A DNA stretch of 39,296 nucleotides. Source: RGIG2041 sp045578865 (lineage in GTDB: Bacteria; Bacillota; Clostridia; UBA1381; UMGS1253). Both the position numbers and the translations under genes were made by a program. The first letter of the stretch is position 1. Every line of letters starts with the position of its first letter. The stretch covers positions 1-39,296 of the forward strand of contig JAZNLB010000029.1 in NCBI GenBank assembly GCA_045578865.1, written 5' to 3'. The notes beneath the pieces were generated by a model, which worked only from the letters and a program-made list of their open reading frames with translations, did no database searches and was not told where the DNA came from. Shown here in pieces: positions 37,684 to 39,296 of the stretch.

Positions 37684-39296
37684 TTACTTACTTTCCTTTA
37701 TAGCAGCCTGTGCAGCAGCCAATCTTGCGATCGGCACTCTGAACGGAGAGCAGGAAACATAGTCAAGGCCAAGCTTATGGCAGAACTCAACGGATACCGG
37801 GTCACCGCCGTGCTCACCGCAGATACCGATGTGCAGGGAAGGACGAACCGGTTTACCGAGTTTGATTGCAGTTTCCATAAGTTTACCAACACCGGTCTGG
37901 TCGAGCTTTGCAAACGGATCGTTTTCAAAGATCTTGGTGTCGTAGTAAGCTTCGAGGAACTTACCTGCATCGTCACGGGAGAAACCGTAGGTCATCTGTG
38001 TAAGGTCGTTTGTACCGAAGCAGAAGAACTCAGCTTCTTTTGCGATTTCGTCTGCTGTGATACATGCACGCGGAATTTCAATCATTGTACCTACTTCGTA
38101 GGACATTTCTACGCCTGCTGCAGCGATTTCAGCATCTGCAGCTTCTACAACAACATTCTTTACGAACTTGAGTTCCTTGATATCGCCAACGAGCGGAATC
38201 ATGATTTCCGGCTTGATGTTCCAGTCGGCGTGTACCTTCTTTACATTGATAGCCGCGCGGATAACCGCTCTGGTCTGCATCTTTGCAATTTCTGGATAGG
38301 TTACTGCAAGACGGCAGCCACGGTGGCCCATCATCGGATTGAACTCGTGCAGGCCGTTGATAATTGCTTTGATTTCTTCAACGGGCTTGTTCTTCGCTTT
38401 TGCAAGTGCTGCAATATCTGCTTCCTCTGTCGGAACAAACTCATGCAGCGGCGGGTCTAAGAAACGGATGGTAACCGGGTTACCTTCGAGTGCTTCGTAG
38501 AGCGCTTCGAAGTCGCCCTGCTGCATCGGCAGAATCTTTTCGAGTGCTGCTTCTCTTTCTTCGATAGTATCCGAGCAAATCATTTCACGGAATGCTGCGA
38601 TTCTGTCTGCTTCAAAGAACATATGCTCTGTACGGCAAAGACCGATACCTTCTGCGCCGAGGTCTCTTGCTTTCTTCGCGTCAGCCGGTGTGTCTGCATT
38701 TGTTCTTACTTTCAAGGTTCTGAATTCATCAGCCCAGGCCATAATCTGACCGAATTCACCTGCGATTTCAGCATCAACGGTCGGGATAATACCGTCGTAG
38801 ATATTACCTGTGGAACCATCAATGGAGATGTAGTCACCTTCAGCATAGGTCTTGCCTGCGAGGGTGAACTTTTTGTTTTCTTCATCCATCTTGATATCTC
38901 CGCAACCGGATACGCAGCAGGTACCCATACCACGAGCAACAACGGCTGCGTGAGAGGTCATACCGCCGCGAACGGTGAGTATACCCTGAGCTGCCTTCAT
39001 ACCGGTGATATCTTCGGGAGAGGTTTCAAGTCTTACGAGAACTACCTTCTCGCCTCTTTCCTTCCATGCAACAGCATCTTCAGCGGTGAATACTACCTTA
39101 CCGCAAGCAGCTCCGGGGGAAGCGCCGAGACCTCTGCCGGCAGGAGTAGCTGCCTTAAGAGCCTTAGCGTCGAACTGGGGATGGAGAAGGGTGTCGAGGT
39201 TTCTGGGGTCGATCATGGCAACAGCCTGCTTCTTATCGATCATGCCTTCGTCAACCAGATCGCAAGCGATCTTGAGAGCAGCTTTTGCGGTTCTCT
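37684..39296 (-). CDS. ppdK: Pyruvate, phosphate dikinase, C-terminal part
   Basis: Interconverts pyruvate, ATP and phosphate with PEP, AMP and pyrophosphate; in anaerobes it commonly works in glycolysis or gluconeogenesis. The frame is open to the right edge (codons beyond the ATG at 39243 read AALKIACDLVDEG), so the N-terminal ATP-grasp domain is outside the window. The swivelling domain has the phospho-His motif GGMTSHAAVVARGMG with the adjacent regulatory Thr. The PEP/pyruvate TIM barrel includes GLCRTEHMFF, MGHRGCRL and the catalytic Cys loop GICGEHGG near the end, followed by SCSPFRVPIARLAAAQAAI. These are intact. About 537 residues are visible, of a usual 870-890. Confidence 0.97.
   Translation of the reverse strand, partial: RTAKAALKIACDLVDEGMIDKKQAVAMIDPRNLDTLLHPQFDAKALKAATPAGRGLGASPGAACGKVVFTAEDAVAWKERGEKVVLVRLETSPEDITGMKAAQGILTVRGGMTSHAAVVARGMGTCCVSGCGDIKMDEENKKFTLAGKTYAEGDYISIDGSTGNIYDGIIPTVDAEIAGEFGQIMAWADEFRTLKVRTNADTPADAKKARDLGAEGIGLCRTEHMFFEADRIAAFREMICSDTIEEREAALEKILPMQQGDFEALYEALEGNPVTIRFLDPPLHEFVPTEEADIAALAKAKNKPVEEIKAIINGLHEFNPMMGHRGCRLAVTYPEIAKMQTRAVIRAAINVKKVHADWNIKPEIMIPLVGDIKELKFVKNVVVEAADAEIAAAGVEMSYEVGTMIEIPRACITADEIAKEAEFFCFGTNDLTQMTYGFSRDDAGKFLEAYYDTKIFENDPFAKLDQTGVGKLMETAIKLGKPVRPSLHIGICGEHGGDPVSVEFCHKLGLDYVSCSPFRVPIARLAAAQAAIKESK

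Noticed and set aside
37642..38460. 272-codon plus-strand ORF opposite ppdK
   Set aside because: Cys/Phe-rich antisense shadow of the well-supported ppdK frame, and its start lies at the ppdK terminator.

Overview
The window looks like chromosomal housekeeping DNA from a low-to-mid GC Gram-positive anaerobe of the class Clostridia. This rests on gene content and synteny, not on a database search: RNase Y next to YmdB, a coiled-coil protein directly behind coaD, a YtvI-type sporulation membrane protein, half-size chromate transporters in tandem, NrdR, DegV, DUF1836, DUF3048 and pyruvate phosphate dikinase. Strong AGGAGG ribosome binding sites, TTGACA-N17-TATAAT promoters and hairpin-plus-T-run terminators occur throughout. 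I do not assign a genus.

Layout. 1-3277: 3' part of a very large repeat-rich surface protein gene. 3300-4150: a separately transcribed 39-codon gene followed by a cluster of dispersed and tandem repeats. 4157-5996: rny. 6106-8655: ymdB, an orphan solute-binding lipoprotein and an acyl-ACP thioesterase as one unit. 8699-10939: a DtxR-type metal regulator, a TetR regulator and a divergent zinc-type CDF efflux pump with a histidine tail. 10982-11644: HAD phosphatase. 11992-13477: rsmD-coaD-coiled-coil operon. 13527-14807 (minus): LarA-type lactate racemase. 15085-16287: apgM. 16397-22483: ytvI-metG-alaS-HIT run. 22541-23658: two half chromate transporters. 23740-25074: nrdR-PHP phosphoesterase. 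25106-26041 (minus): class II aldolase. 26257-26536 (minus): tRNA-Pro(GGG) and tRNA-Arg(CCT). 26674-27693: DUF3048 lipoprotein. 28233-33560: topoisomerase IV B and A subunits and release factor 2. 33708-35162: a secreted protein paralogous to the C-terminus of the first gene. 35477-36031 (minus): DUF1836. 36196-37044: DegV. 37316-37489 (minus): a 57-codon membrane protein. 37684-39296 (minus): ppdK, 5' end beyond the window.

The genes are mainly core metabolism and information processing: translation (MetRS, AlaRS, RF2, two tRNAs, RsmD), DNA topology, RNA decay, CoA synthesis and lower glycolysis (aldolase, phosphoglycerate mutase, PPDK). The accessory character lies in two large surface proteins and in the intergenic DNA.

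The most interesting material is non-coding. Two copies of a ~137-bp element (3853-3988 and, inverted, 37159-37297) keep loops and linkers while their hairpin stems change by compensatory pairs, which suggests selection on folded structure. A ~120-bp inverted-repeat element (9190-9310) has a partial inverted copy at 16291-16360. A ~314-bp element with ~37-bp imperfect inverted ends fills the whole gap between two convergent genes (35165-35478). The ends of these elements lie at, or within a few bases of, gene stop codons. The isolated 39-codon gene at 3479, with its own near-consensus promoter and a terminator, is the best candidate for an undescribed gene product.
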